Shown: positions 8,458-18,321 of the stretch, in pieces
Position numbering within the stretch: the stretch's first letter is position 1
Layout: each line of letters opens with the position of its first letter
Origin: JAKPQD01 sp029572965
GTDB taxonomy: Bacteria; Bacteroidota; Bacteroidia; Bacteroidales; DTGW01
Assembly (NCBI GenBank): GCA_035374585.1
Contig: DAOSPF010000007.1
Span: 1-64,000 of the forward strand
Direction: 5' to 3'
Length of the DNA stretch: 64,000 nt
Notes under the pieces: model-generated
Told to the model about the DNA's origin: nothing
Seen by the model: the letters and a program-made list of their open reading frames with translations, nothing else
Database searches by the model: none
Translations under genes and position numbers: made by a program

Positions 8458-10283
8458 TGCAAAAACAAACGGCATTGCCCTTTTTCCCTACTTCTGCCAA
8501 AGAAGTTGAACAGCTTGGATGGACAAGCATTGATGTTATTCTTTTTACGGGCGATGCATACGTTGACCATCCCTCGTTTGGTGTGGCTGTAATTGGCCGT
8601 GTGCTCGAAAAACAAGGGCTTAAAGTGGCCATTGTGCCTCAGCCTAATTGGCAGGATGACCTGAGGGATTTTCGTAAACTGGGCAAACCCAACCTTTTCT
8701 TTGGCATCACTGCCGGCAACATGGACTCGATGATAAACCATTACACAGCTGCCAAGCGCCTGCGTAGCAATGATGATTATACTGCCGGAGGAAAGGCTGG
8801 CCGTCGTCCGGATTACGCTGTAAAGGTATATACATGCATTGTAAAGAAGCTATTTCCTGATGTCCCTGTAATACTTGGAGGTATAGAGGCTTCGCTTCGT
8901 CGGTTTACGCATTACGACTATTGGTCAGATAGTCTTATGCCTTCCGTATTGGCCGAAACCAAGGCTGATTTGCTTTTTTATGGGATGGCAGAAAAGGCTT
9001 TGGAAGAATTTGTCAAGCTTTTGCAGGCTGGTAAGCCTTTTTCTGAAGCCAGGAAAATTCCACAGTTGGCATATCTGGTTAAAGATAAGGCTGATATTGA
9101 GGTTGAAGATGGCGCGAAAACAATATATCTCCATAGTTTTGAGAAATGCCAAAAAGATAAGTTGGCATTTGGCGAAAACTTTAAGTTTATAGAAGAAGAA
9201 TCAAATAAGATACACGCTGCTCGCATTGTTGAACCTGTTGGCAATGGTTTTGTTGTTGTAAATCCGCCCTTTGCGTATTTGACACAAGATGAAAATGATG
9301 CTCCGTATGAGCTGCCATATTCGCGTTTGCCACACCCCAGGTATAAAGAAGCTATTCCGGCTTTTGATATGATAAAAAACTCTATCAATATTCATCGTGG
9401 TTGTTTTGGAGGTTGTTCATTCTGCACCATTTCTGCCCACCAGGGAAAGTTTATCCGCAGTCGTTCGCCAGAGAGTGTGATGCGCGAAGTGCTCAATTTG
9501 TCTAAGATGCCATATTTCAATGGTACTATTACCGACTTAGGCGGGCCCTCGGCCAATATGTACATGATGAGCGGAATAGATAAAGCTATTTGCGAAAAGT
9601 GTAAGCGTCCGTCATGTATATTTCCTGCTATCTGCAAAAACCTTGATACGAACCATAAGCCGCAAAACGATTTGCTGCAAGCTGCAAGGGATGTTGCTGG
9701 TATAAAGCACGTTTTTATTGGGAGTGGTATTCGTTACGACTTGCTTTTCAATGCTCCAAACGTTGAAACAAAGAAATCATCTGATGAGTATTTTGCTAAT
9801 CTTGTGAAATATCATGTTAGCGGCAGGTTGAAAGTAGCCCCCGAACATTCGTCTGACGAGGTGCTCAAATTGATGCGCAAACCTTCTTTCGCCCTTTTTA
9901 AACGTTTCAAAGATGAGTTTGACAAGCTAAATGCCAGATTTGGCAAGCGACAATACATTATACCTTATTTTATCTCAAGTCATCCGGGCTCTACCATTGA
10001 CGCAATGGCAGCATTGGCCGAGAATAATAGGCAATTGAACATTAATCCTGAGCAAGTACAAGATTTTACGCCTACTCCCATGACCTTATCTTCTTGTATT
10101 TACTACACGGGCATTGATCCTTATACCGGTAAAAAAGTTTATGTTGCCCGCTCTAAAGACGACAAAAAAATGCAAAATGCCTTCTTTTTTTGGTATAAGC
10201 CCGAATATCGAAAAATACTTTTTGAATACCTGAAAAGAATAAAACGTACCGACATTCTTAACAAGCTATACCCAAGACGTTAA
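8457..10283 (+). CDS. YgiQ-family radical SAM protein
   Basis: A 608-residue protein with the radical SAM motif CFGGCSFC (CxxxCxxC) near residues 315-322, which ligates the [4Fe-4S] cluster that cleaves SAM. The N-terminal domain (GVAVIGRVLEKQG, GGIEASLRRFTHYDYW) and the C-terminal region (FTPTPMTLSSCIYYTG) match the YgiQ family (UPF0313), whose reaction is not established. A second cysteine group (CEKCKRPSCIFPAIC) may bind another cluster or zinc. The ATG at 8457 overlaps the upstream permease stop, so the pair is coupled. Confidence 0.93.
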   Translation: MQKQTALPFFPTSAKEVEQLGWTSIDVILFTGDAYVDHPSFGVAVIGRVLEKQGLKVAIVPQPNWQDDLRDFRKLGKPNLFFGITAGNMDSMINHYTAAKRLRSNDDYTAGGKAGRRPDYAVKVYTCIVKKLFPDVPVILGGIEASLRRFTHYDYWSDSLMPSVLAETKADLLFYGMAEKALEEFVKLLQAGKPFSEARKIPQLAYLVKDKADIEVEDGAKTIYLHSFEKCQKDKLAFGENFKFIEEESNKIHAARIVEPVGNGFVVVNPPFAYLTQDENDAPYELPYSRLPHPRYKEAIPAFDMIKNSINIHRGCFGGCSFCTISAHQGKFIRSRSPESVMREVLNLSKMPYFNGTITDLGGPSANMYMMSGIDKAICEKCKRPSCIFPAICKNLDTNHKPQNDLLQAARDVAGIKHVFIGSGIRYDLLFNAPNVETKKSSDEYFANLVKYHVSGRLKVAPEHSSDEVLKLMRKPSFALFKRFKDEFDKLNARFGKRQYIIPYFISSHPGSTIDAMAALAENNRQLNINPEQVQDFTPTPMTLSSCIYYTGIDPYTGKKVYVARSKDDKKMQNAFFFWYKPEYRKILFEYLKRIKRTDILNKLYPRR

Positions 10284-10296
10284 CAAAAAATTAGAA

Positions 10297-10324
10297 GTTG
10301 CATTTCTGATTGCCATTATCTTTG
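10297..10324 (+). promoter_or_regulatory. Putative promoter of the GH9 gene
   Basis: GTTG at 10297-10300 and TATCTTTG at 10317-10324 match the Bacteroidetes -33/-7 pair with 16-base spacing, 37 bases before the GH9 ATG. Confidence 0.4.
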
Positions 10325-10361
10325 CAAAGCCAGTTAACGTAAATTAATTAAATTTCAATAT

Positions 10362-12620
10362 ATGAAAATCAAACTACTGACCATCGTTGCAATAAGCTGT
10401 TTTGTAGCATCTTTGACATCGCAAACTATGAATATCAGGATAAACCAGTTAGGGTATTATCCACAATCTTCAAAAGTTGCATTGGTTGTGTGGCCAATGG
10501 GTAATGAATTTGAAGTTTTGCAGTTGCCCGATAGTTCTGTTGTTTATTCAGGAAATTTAAGTGCTAAAAAGTATTATAATGACTCAAAAGATTCTATTTC
10601 TATAGCTGATTTTAGCAGTGTTTCACAACCGGGGCAATATTGCCTCAGGGTGAAAGGTATGGCGGTTTCGTTGCCTTTTGTTATATCTGATAATGTTTTT
10701 CGTGAGGTGGCTTATGCTTCATTGCGTAGTTTCTATTTTCAAAGATGTTCTTATGCTTTGGATGAAAAATATGCCGGAATATGGAAACGTAAAGCCGGAC
10801 ATCCTGATACATCTTGTGTTTATCACGCTTCGACAGGGCGTTCTGGTAAAGTTTCTTCTCCCAAAGGTTGGTACGATGCCGGAGATTATGGCAAGTATGT
10901 GGTAAATGCCGGGATTTCTGTAGGAGATATGCTTCAGTTTTACGAATTGTTCAACACCTATTTTCCGGACTCATCTGCAAGTATCCCCGAATCTGGCAAT
11001 GGGGTTAATGACCTGCTTGACGAAGTGCGGTTTGAACTGGACTGGCTGGCTACTATGCAGGATACCGATGGCGGGGTTTATCACAAGATAACAACAGCGG
11101 GGTTCCCTGGTTTTATTATGCCTGAAGATGATAAAGATATCCGTTATATTTTAGGGAAGTGTACCTCTGCCTCGCTTGATTTTGCGGCTATGATGGCTAT
11201 GGCAGGCCGGATTTATAAAAAAGCAGATTCTGCTTTTGCTGCCAATTGTCTTGCTCAGGCCAAGAAAGCATGGGATTGGGCTGTGCTTCATCCGAGTGTA
11301 GCATTTACAAATCCTGTTGGAATTAGTACCGGGGGGTATGGAGACAACAACTTTAGTGATGAGTTTTTGTGGGCTGCAGCAGAGTTGCTCATTTCTACCG
11401 GCGATAGCGTTTATTACAAATACCTTGTTTCTAAAAAATCTGCTTTAGTGGCAAGTGTTTCGGGATGGGGTTCAGTAGGAGGGCTTGCGGCCCAATCGCT
11501 TGCTGTTATGCCTTCAATACTTGATACTGCTATTGTTTCAAAAATTAAAACCTCAATTATAAGTGTGGCCAATTCTCATAAAAGCAATATTCAAGGAAGT
11601 GCAGCCAGGGTTTCAAATACTGGTTATTACTGGGGTTGTAACGGAGCTGTATCTCAAACAGGCATTCTGCTTATTTATGGTTATTTGTTAAGTGGCGACA
11701 GTAGCCTGTTGAATGCTTCCATTGAACTTGCCGATTATCAGTTGGGGAAAAATGCCACAGGCTATTCTTTTATCAGTTATTATGGCAAAAAACTGGTGAT
11801 GAACCAACACCATCGTCCTTCAATTGCAGATGGCGTTGTTATGCCCGAACCTGGTTTCATTTCAGGAGGCCCCAGTGCAGGAAAAGAAGATAACAAAAAC
11901 ATGTATGCTTATACCACTAATGCTCAGTCTTTTATAGATAACACCAGTTCGTATGCATCAAATGAGGTGGCTATAAACTGGAATGCTTCGCTTACGGCAC
12001 ATTTGGCTGCTATTGATGCAATTTTGGGCAATAAAGATGCTTTTGTAATGCCTGTTGTTAGTTCTGTTGTCAACCCTGCTAACCTGACTTTGACTAAGCC
12101 TGCTCATAATGCAAGTTTTTATGTCGGAGATTCTATTGAAGTGAAGGTTACTGCCAATGCAGCTGAAATTCAAAAAATAGAATTTTACTTAAACAATAAA
12201 TATCTGAAAACGGTTTATGATGCTGCTTCGCCATTCAAACTTGTTTTGCCTGTTGGTACATATACCGTTACAGCATGTTTAATTGATAAAAACGGGTTGG
12301 TTACAGAAAAAGCAGCTTTGATTACTGTCAAGCCCAAAACAGGAGTTGATGCTATTAAAAATGAAAGTCGGTTGAAAGTCTTTCCAAATCCTGGTTCGAA
12401 AAAAATTACTGTCCAATACAATGCCTCATTATTTGGCAAAGTAGTTTTACAATTGTGCGATATCTCAGGAAAAAAAACAGTATTATGGACCGGTCAGATG
12501 AAAAACGAAAAGAACACACTTGATATTACAATACCTGCCTCGCTTACCGCAGGTGTTTATATGTTAGAAGTTGTTGAAGGGGCAAAAGTTATAGAAAGCA
12601 ATAAGGTAGTTTTGCAATAA
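10362..12620 (+). CDS. Secreted GH9 endoglucanase with type IX sorting domain
   Basis: Domain order: signal peptide (1-21), N-terminal CelD_N-type immunoglobulin-like domain (about 24-110), a GH9 (alpha/alpha)6 catalytic domain (about 115-560), an Ig-like domain (about 575-655) and a type IX sorting domain (about 672-752, starting FPNPG). GH9 signatures are DAGDY at 172-176 (catalytic base), HHRPS near 481 and NEVAINWNA near 533 (with the acid Glu). It should hydrolyse beta-1,4-glucan outside the cell by inversion. It stands alone with its own promoter and is not in a SusCD-type polysaccharide locus. Confidence 0.93.
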   Translation: MKIKLLTIVAISCFVASLTSQTMNIRINQLGYYPQSSKVALVVWPMGNEFEVLQLPDSSVVYSGNLSAKKYYNDSKDSISIADFSSVSQPGQYCLRVKGMAVSLPFVISDNVFREVAYASLRSFYFQRCSYALDEKYAGIWKRKAGHPDTSCVYHASTGRSGKVSSPKGWYDAGDYGKYVVNAGISVGDMLQFYELFNTYFPDSSASIPESGNGVNDLLDEVRFELDWLATMQDTDGGVYHKITTAGFPGFIMPEDDKDIRYILGKCTSASLDFAAMMAMAGRIYKKADSAFAANCLAQAKKAWDWAVLHPSVAFTNPVGISTGGYGDNNFSDEFLWAAAELLISTGDSVYYKYLVSKKSALVASVSGWGSVGGLAAQSLAVMPSILDTAIVSKIKTSIISVANSHKSNIQGSAARVSNTGYYWGCNGAVSQTGILLIYGYLLSGDSSLLNASIELADYQLGKNATGYSFISYYGKKLVMNQHHRPSIADGVVMPEPGFISGGPSAGKEDNKNMYAYTTNAQSFIDNTSSYASNEVAINWNASLTAHLAAIDAILGNKDAFVMPVVSSVVNPANLTLTKPAHNASFYVGDSIEVKVTANAAEIQKIEFYLNNKYLKTVYDAASPFKLVLPVGTYTVTACLIDKNGLVTEKAALITVKPKTGVDAIKNESRLKVFPNPGSKKITVQYNASLFGKVVLQLCDISGKKTVLWTGQMKNEKNTLDITIPASLTAGVYMLEVVEGAKVIESNKVVLQ

Positions 12621-12640
12621 TTTTTTTGTTGCAACCTGTT

Positions 12641-13984
12641 TTATCTTATCCTGATGCGTATTATACTTCCTGGTATCAAGCTTTGCTCGCTGTGCAAGTT
12701 GTTGATGAGCATAATGTCGTTAATAGAGTCGCATTTGTATCGTTGAGCAATGCCCCAAATGGTATCACCTTTTTTTACAGTATATTCGAAGTAGTTATCT
12801 TTCTTATTCTTTGTATTATCTTTTTTCCAGATGATAAGTTGTTGTCCGACCTTCAGGTTTTGAGATTTGAGCTTGTTCCATATCATAATATTGTCGGCTG
12901 TACAGCCATTGGCAAGGGCTATTTTGTGAAGAAAATCACCTTTTTTTACTTCATAAAAGGTTTTTACCATCCCTTGGGTATTTGACGAAGCTTCCATTTT
13001 CTGGAACATATCAAGCGTATCATTAGTTTGGCTGTATATTTGGTTTTCTCGTTTTAAAAAGGCCAATACTTTGTCAGAAGGTAAAACAAGAGTCAAGCCC
13101 TTTTCACGCATCGGGATATAGTCGCGTCTGTAGCAGGGGTTGTATTTGCGGATAGAGTCAATGCTCATTCCAATTTTTTCGGATAGTTTATCAAACTCTA
13201 ATGCCTGCATTATCTGCAAGGTGTCTGTTGAAATGCTTCCGAAGCCTGTTTTTGCAGCATATATACCATGATCGGCAGCTTGGTTATATAAATATACTAT
13301 GGCAATAAAAGCCGGGACATACCACTTTGTTTGTTCGGGCAAATATGGTTGTATTTCCCAGAAAGTAGTTTTGCCTCCCGAGCGTTCTATGGCTTTTTTA
13401 ATTTCACCAGGCCCGCCATTGTAGGCAGCAAGGGCAAGTTGCCAATCGTTGAATACAGAATACAGATATTTTAAATATCTGCAAGCAGCATCTGTTGAGG
13501 CATAAACATCGCATCGTTGGTCAACATAAGAGCTAACTTCCAAACCAAGCAGTTTTGAAGCATCTGCCAATAATTGCCATAAGCCTAAAGCTCCAGAAGA
13601 AGAACGGGCGGCAGGATCGAGGTTTGACTCTAAAATGGCAAGATATTTCAGTTCGAAAGGCAGTTGGTATTTATCCAAATAGCGGTCAAAGATGGGAAAA
13701 TAATATTGGCTCAGTTCAAGAAATTCGGCTATTTTCTCTTTACGTTGGGTAAGGTAGAGGTCAATATATTTCTGGACATCAGCATTGTAATCGAGCTTGA
13801 TGGCCGAATTGTGGTTGAGCAATTCAATTTTCATCTCGTAGTACATAGGAGGTAGCGCTTTGACCTCGCTATTGTTTTTGTTGGCTTTTTTTTCTTGTCC
13901 GGATATTGAAGGGTAAGTAAAGGCAGTGAATAACAACAAAAACAATGTTATTAAATTATATTCAAAGCTAATGCGATGGTGCAT
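12641..13984 (-). CDS. MltD-like lytic transglycosylase with two LysM domains
   Basis: A 447-residue exported protein: signal peptide, an SLT-type lysozyme fold (about 105-260) containing LAILESNLDP with the catalytic Glu, SSSGALGLWQL and ALAAYNGGPGEI, then two C-terminal LysM modules (about 345-390 and 400-447). It should cleave the MurNAc-GlcNAc bond of peptidoglycan non-hydrolytically, tethered by LysM binding. GLWQL with L in place of the usual M (GLWQ[FM]) is conservative. It begins a minus-strand run of envelope genes (tatA, rseP-like, dxr, M23 peptidase) and converges on the GH9 gene. Confidence 0.92.
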   Translation of the reverse strand: MHHRISFEYNLITLFLLLFTAFTYPSISGQEKKANKNNSEVKALPPMYYEMKIELLNHNSAIKLDYNADVQKYIDLYLTQRKEKIAEFLELSQYYFPIFDRYLDKYQLPFELKYLAILESNLDPAARSSSGALGLWQLLADASKLLGLEVSSYVDQRCDVYASTDAACRYLKYLYSVFNDWQLALAAYNGGPGEIKKAIERSGGKTTFWEIQPYLPEQTKWYVPAFIAIVYLYNQAADHGIYAAKTGFGSISTDTLQIMQALEFDKLSEKIGMSIDSIRKYNPCYRRDYIPMREKGLTLVLPSDKVLAFLKRENQIYSQTNDTLDMFQKMEASSNTQGMVKTFYEVKKGDFLHKIALANGCTADNIMIWNKLKSQNLKVGQQLIIWKKDNTKNKKDNYFEYTVKKGDTIWGIAQRYKCDSINDIMLINNLHSEQSLIPGSIIRIRIR

Positions 13985-14003
13985 AGTTTTTTAATTCCTG
14001 AAA

Positions 14004-14195
14004 TTACTGTTTTTTTTCATCAGGGGTATTATTAGTCTCACCTTTGCTGGCTTTTTTAAATTCGTGCATGCCTTGGCCCAGGCCACGCATTAGTTCAGGT
14101 ATTTTTCTTCCTCCAAATATCACTAATACAACGGCCAAAATGAGTATAATTTCTGTTGTTCCAATAGCGCCAAGCATTACATGTAAGTTTTCCAT
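14004..14195 (-). CDS. tatA: Sec-independent translocase protein TatA/TatE
   Basis: 63 residues: a short N-terminus, a single hydrophobic helix (TTEIILILAVVLVIFGG), the FGGRKIPELMRGLG hinge and a charged amphipathic helix. This is the TatA/E pattern. It forms the pore component of twin-arginine export of folded proteins. No tatC is in the window; another TatA-like gene is at 42455-42712. It lies between the RseP-like and lytic transglycosylase genes. Confidence 0.9.
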   Translation of the reverse strand: MENLHVMLGAIGTTEIILILAVVLVIFGGRKIPELMRGLGQGMHEFKKASKGETNNTPDEKKQ

Positions 14196-14205
14196 GACTT
14201 TTATT

Positions 14206-15528
14206 TTAATGTGTAAATAATCGTATAATGTCGTTCAGGTTTGCATAGATGATAAGCGAAAATAAGATGACAATACCAGTAATTTGGGCATATTCAAGGA
14301 ATTTGTCAGAAGGCTTGCGCCCTGTAACCATCTCGTAAAGGAGGAACAGTACATGTCCACCATCGAGGGCAGGTATAGGCAATATGTTCATAAAGGCCAA
14401 TACAATAGACAGCAGTGCTGTCAGCGCCCAGAATGATTCCCAGTCCCATACTCCTGAAAATAAATTGCCCATGGTGATAAAGCCACCCAAAGATTCGTAT
14501 CCTTTGGTTTCTTTAGAAAATATCAACTTAAACTGTTTGACATAATTGCTTAATGTGTTGAAGCCCATACTGATACCAGCAGGAATAGAGGCAAAAAAAC
14601 CATAGTCATTATGCTTTAGCTGGAAATATTTAGAAATATTTCCATCAAGTACTACACCAAGTAGTCCTGTTTCGGGTACAGTAATGTCAATTTTTTTCAA
14701 CACTCCATTTTGCTCAATGGTAAGGGTAATATTTTTGTTTTTATTGGCTTGAACAATGGGCTTAATCTGATCTACGAAAATCACTTGCGAGTCGTTAACA
14801 GCCACTACCTTATCTCCGGGTTTTAAGCCTGCTTTTTCGGCAGCGGTATTTTTTACTACATCACCTACAATATAAGGAATGCGAACTGTGAAAAAGTCTT
14901 TTTTCCTAATCAAAGTATAGTTAAGGTTTTCTGGTAAAGCAATGTTTATCAACTTACCATCTCTGATGACTTGTACCGTTTTTGCCTCTTCAAGGACAAT
15001 AGTAGGGACTATTTTAAAAAAGTTTTCTACTTCTTTATAGTCAACCGTAAGAATTTTGTCGCCATTGCGAAAACCGGCATTGTATGCTACTGAATCTACT
15101 GCTATACCATAAGTTACATTTTTAGTAGGCAGGTATTCTTCGCCCCAGGTGAAAAGTATCCCTACGTATATTGCCAAAGCTAATAAAAAGTTGACTGTAA
15201 CACCGCCAAGCATAATCAAAAGCCTTTGCCATGTTGGTTTCGACCTGAATTCATACGGTTGGGCGGGTTGTTTCATTTGTTCTAAATCCAAGCTCTCATC
15301 TATCATACCTGATATTTTTACATATCCGCCAAGTGGGAGCCATCCTATACCATACTCAGTTTCGCCTTTTTTATATTTAAAAATAGAAAACCAGGGGTCG
15401 AAGAAAAGATAGAACTTTTCTACTCGGGTTTTGAAAAGTTTGGCAAAAAAGAAATGGCCAAATTCATGTAAAAGTACAAGTAATGATAAGCTGAGCAAAA
15501 ATTGTAAGGCTTTGATAAGTATTTCCAT
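14206..15528 (-). CDS. rseP: RseP-type site-2 zinc metalloprotease
   Basis: A 440-residue M50-family membrane protease. The zinc site HEFGH lies in the first transmembrane helix (about 21-25), and the third ligand is in PALDGGHVLF near the C-terminus. Two PDZ-like regions lie between (GFRNGDKILTVD and GLKPGDKVVAVND). E. coli RseP cuts anti-sigma factors and signal-peptide remnants within the membrane. Since FecR-type anti-sigma factors occur in this genome, one of them could be a substrate, but that is inference. It sits next to dxr, as often seen in bacteria. Confidence 0.93.
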   Translation of the reverse strand: MEILIKALQFLLSLSLLVLLHEFGHFFFAKLFKTRVEKFYLFFDPWFSIFKYKKGETEYGIGWLPLGGYVKISGMIDESLDLEQMKQPAQPYEFRSKPTWQRLLIMLGGVTVNFLLALAIYVGILFTWGEEYLPTKNVTYGIAVDSVAYNAGFRNGDKILTVDYKEVENFFKIVPTIVLEEAKTVQVIRDGKLINIALPENLNYTLIRKKDFFTVRIPYIVGDVVKNTAAEKAGLKPGDKVVAVNDSQVIFVDQIKPIVQANKNKNITLTIEQNGVLKKIDITVPETGLLGVVLDGNISKYFQLKHNDYGFFASIPAGISMGFNTLSNYVKQFKLIFSKETKGYESLGGFITMGNLFSGVWDWESFWALTALLSIVLAFMNILPIPALDGGHVLFLLYEMVTGRKPSDKFLEYAQITGIVILFSLIIYANLNDIIRLFTH

Positions 15529-15551
15529 GGATTTGTTTTATGGTTTTTAAT

Positions 15552-16706
15552 TTAAATAAGTTGCAATGCAAGTTCTCGTGCAAATTTATCTGTTTGCTGA
15601 TAATCTTCGATGCCTGAATCTTTAATAAATGTTATTTTTGATAAAGTTTTTTCAATTAAGTCGGACATGCCCAGAAATCCTATATGTCCACACAAAAATG
15701 CTTCAACTGCAATTTCGTTAGCTGCATTCATTGCACAAGGCATGTTTCCACCTTTGTCCATAGCATCTAAAGCAATAGCCAGGTTTCTGAATACTGTCAA
15801 ATCTGGTTTTTCAAATGTTAAAGCCGGGTAATCTGCAAAATTCATTCGTGGCCAACTGGCTTTCAATCGTTCGGGGTAAGAGAGTGCGTATTGTATTGGC
15901 AAACGCATATCGGGCAATCCCATTTGAGCTTTGATAGAGCCATCTTCAAACTGCACCATAGAATGTATGATAGATTGGGGATGCACTACAACTTCTATTT
16001 GTGAGGGTTGCAAACCAAAGAGCCAACGGGCTTCAATAGCTTCAAGCCCCTTGTTCATCAGCGATGCAGAATCGATTGTAACTTTGTTGCCCATACACCA
16101 GTTAGGATGGTTCAAGGCTTGTTCGGGGGTAACGTTTTTGAGGAAGTTGATATCTTTTCCACGAAAAGGCCCGCCAGATGCAGTAAGTAGTATTTTTTCA
16201 ACCGGATTGTGAAATTCTCCTGTAAGACATTGGAATATGGCAGAGTGCTCTGAGTCCACCGGAAGGATATTTACCCGTTTTTCTATGGCTAATTTTGAAA
16301 TATATTCTCCAGCAACAACAAGTGTTTCTTTGTTAGCCAAAGCTATGGTTTTTCCTGCATTTATGGCATTAATGGTAGGAGTTAAGCCTGAATATCCTAC
16401 CATAGCTGTAAGTACTATGTCTATTGATGAAAATTGTACTACCTCAGCTATTGCTTTTTCTCCAGCAAATACTTTTATCGGGTAATTGGCCAGAGCTTCT
16501 TTTACAAACTGGTATTTTTCTTCATTGGCTATAACAACCTGATTGGGAGTAAACTGCATTGCCTGTTTGATAAGCAATTCAGCATTGTTGTTTGCTGTAA
16601 GGGTTTCAACTTCAAATGAGTTTAAGTTGTTTGAAATAACATCTAAAGCCTGTGTGCCAATAGAACCTGTCGATCCAAGAATTGCTATACGTTTTTTCCG
16701 CTTCAT
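15552..16706 (-). CDS. dxr: 1-deoxy-D-xylulose 5-phosphate reductoisomerase
   Basis: A 384-residue enzyme with the N-terminal NADPH-binding motif AILGSTGSIGTQALDVI, the catalytic metal-site motif LPVDSEHSAIFQCL, TASGGPFRG, and the substrate-binding region NHPNWCMGNKVTIDSASLMNKGLE (read in parts). It makes 2-C-methyl-D-erythritol 4-phosphate in the MEP isoprenoid pathway. The gene lies 23 bases downstream of... rather, upstream in coordinates of rseP's start and precedes it in transcription, the common dxr-rseP order. Length is normal. Confidence 0.97.
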   Translation of the reverse strand: MKRKKRIAILGSTGSIGTQALDVISNNLNSFEVETLTANNNAELLIKQAMQFTPNQVVIANEEKYQFVKEALANYPIKVFAGEKAIAEVVQFSSIDIVLTAMVGYSGLTPTINAINAGKTIALANKETLVVAGEYISKLAIEKRVNILPVDSEHSAIFQCLTGEFHNPVEKILLTASGGPFRGKDINFLKNVTPEQALNHPNWCMGNKVTIDSASLMNKGLEAIEARWLFGLQPSQIEVVVHPQSIIHSMVQFEDGSIKAQMGLPDMRLPIQYALSYPERLKASWPRMNFADYPALTFEKPDLTVFRNLAIALDAMDKGGNMPCAMNAANEIAVEAFLCGHIGFLGMSDLIEKTLSKITFIKDSGIEDYQQTDKFARELALQLI

Positions 16707-16721
16707 TATGAGCTTGTTGTT

Positions 16722-17591
16722 TTAGAAAACAATATAATCTACGGGGTTTACAGGATGACCATTGTTCCATAATTCAAAGTGCAAATGAGGGCCAGTGCTT
16801 ATTTCTCCCGAATTTCCAACAATTGCAATTGGCTCGCCTGCCACAACCCTGTTCCCACTTTGTTTAAGCAGTTCGGCATTGTGTTTATACACGGTAATTA
16901 TATTATTGTCATGTTGTATTTGAATAACATAGCCTGTTTCAAGTGTCCATGTTGCCATAATAACAGTCCCGTCAAGTGCCGCTTTAATAACAGCATTGGG
17001 CTCTGAAACAACATCTACCCCCAAATGGTTGATATTAGGATTAAACCCATTTGATATAATGCCTCGCAATGGAGAAAAAAAATGCACTTGAGCTAATGTT
17101 TGTGTGGTATTATTGTTTGAAGCCTGATTTGGAGGTGTAAGGTTGAATCGTTCTTCTTCTTCTACTTTTTTTCGCAATAAAGAGTCTTTGGGAGATTTGG
17201 TAAATATGATTTCTTTAATTTTTACAGAGTCTTTGGTCATTTCTCCATACGAAACAGGATTATTGCCTTTTAGGATATCATTGGCAACAGCCAGGTACCT
17301 GTCGCGGATTTCTAGTTCATGTTCAAGCGAATCAAGCTTCAATGCATTCATTACCATTTCTCTTTTTATGGTATTGTCAGGGTATCCGGGTATCAGTTCA
17401 CGAATTGAAGTGTAAGCTATTAGTATAAAAGTAAGGCTTATTAATAAAAATCCCAGCGCTCCGATTATCCAAAGCAAATTGAAACCTTTGAGCCTAACAA
17501 AACCAATTTCTTCAAAAGTATTGTCGTTGTATATAATGAGCCGGTATTTGTCGCGTAACCTATCTGATAGCTTGCGTTCAGATTTTTGCAT
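16722..17591 (-). CDS. M23-family peptidase with transmembrane anchor
   Basis: A 289-residue protein with one membrane-spanning helix (about 33-60), a periplasmic linker/coiled coil, and a C-terminal LytM/M23 domain. Zinc-site motifs are NHLGVDVV and GPHLHFELW. Some M23 proteins hydrolyse peptidoglycan cross-bridges, others activate amidases. The HxxxD ligand motif is present as HLGVD and the HLHFE motif is intact, so catalysis is plausible. It is transcribed with dxr (15 bp gap) and probably with the SORL gene upstream. Confidence 0.9.
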   Translation of the reverse strand: MQKSERKLSDRLRDKYRLIIYNDNTFEEIGFVRLKGFNLLWIIGALGFLLISLTFILIAYTSIRELIPGYPDNTIKREMVMNALKLDSLEHELEIRDRYLAVANDILKGNNPVSYGEMTKDSVKIKEIIFTKSPKDSLLRKKVEEEERFNLTPPNQASNNNTTQTLAQVHFFSPLRGIISNGFNPNINHLGVDVVSEPNAVIKAALDGTVIMATWTLETGYVIQIQHDNNIITVYKHNAELLKQSGNRVVAGEPIAIVGNSGEISTGPHLHFELWNNGHPVNPVDYIVF

Positions 17592-17602
17592 ATCGTTTTA
17601 CT

Positions 17603-18010
17603 TTAGCTTTTGGAACATTGCTGATCTGGGTGGTTTACTTTTACTTCTTTTGGAAGGCTTTGCCATAGCCCGTGTTTGGTACAATATGACATGGCTGTAA
17701 GGTTCATACTTACTTTGGGGATGATAGTAAACACTACTTCAACATGGCCGGGCTGATTGCCCATTGCCCCCGGAAATATTGTAGCTTCAGCAAGCAACGT
17801 TTCGCGGTTCCACAATTGTACCTTGCCAATAAAATGGTCGCCATCATCAGGATGGGCATATTGGCTGCCAAGGAATATCCTGACAGGGAACCTTTCATTC
17901 TCGTTTACTTCCGAAGGACAGTCGATAACAGGAGTATGTCTGTCAAAATAATCTTTTTGTACCTCTTTGTCAAATTGTTGAATGTCAGTAGCAGTAAAGA
18001 TTTTAGGCAT
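17603..18010 (-). CDS. Class II SORL (superoxide reductase-like) protein
   Basis: A 135-residue cytoplasmic protein starting at MPKIFTATD. It carries the ferrous-site ligands of the desulfoferrodoxin/neelaredoxin family: a His in FDRHTPVI, two His in YAHPDDGDHFIG, and Cys plus His in SYCTKHGLW. These four His and one Cys form the square-pyramidal iron that reduces superoxide to peroxide. No N-terminal rubredoxin-like centre I is present, hence class II. Longer upstream start codons exist but the family alignment and the basic start support this ATG. Confidence 0.85.
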   Translation of the reverse strand: MPKIFTATDIQQFDKEVQKDYFDRHTPVIDCPSEVNENERFPVRIFLGSQYAHPDDGDHFIGKVQLWNRETLLAEATIFPGAMGNQPGHVEVVFTIIPKVSMNLTAMSYCTKHGLWQSLPKEVKVNHPDQQCSKS

Positions 18011-18268
18011 ATCAATATTATTAAGGGCATAAAGATACAAAATTTCCTTGCGAAAAAATGGAACTGGGATACAAATCAAAATTTTCTGATAATAAAAGAT
18101 AACATTTGCAAAAAATTACCCTGCTCCCCAAAATTATCTAACTCTCATGGCTTGCTCCGCGCTTGTGATAGAGGGAGCATGTTAAACGGATATTATGGCT
18201 CGTCTGAAAAAAAGATGCAAAAAAATGGCATTTATTGTGACGGGCAAAATTTATCTAATTATCATTTG

Positions 18269-18301
18269 TTTTGTATTAATTGAAAGATAAAGTTACCTTT
18301 G
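18269..18301 (+). promoter_or_regulatory. Putative promoter of the YqeY gene
   Basis: TTTTG at 18269-18273 and TACCTTTG at 18294-18301 are spaced 20 bases apart, a near-ideal Bacteroidetes -33/-7 pair. They end 20 bases before the ATG at 18322. Confidence 0.55.
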
Positions 18302-18321
18302 GTTTTTTAAAATATAGTTCT

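Noticed and set aside
12626..12985. A 119-residue open frame on the plus strand
   Set aside because: It is antisense to the C-terminal LysM modules of the lytic transglycosylase.
17744..18283. A 179-residue open frame on the plus strand
   Set aside because: It lies opposite the SORL gene and its upstream region, and shows no family resemblance or plausible start.
18080..18321. A TGCTCC/GGAGCA pair between the SORL and YqeY genes as an element
   Set aside because: Only 6 bases pair over a 15-base loop, which is easily explained by chance; the only supported feature in this gap is the YqeY promoter.
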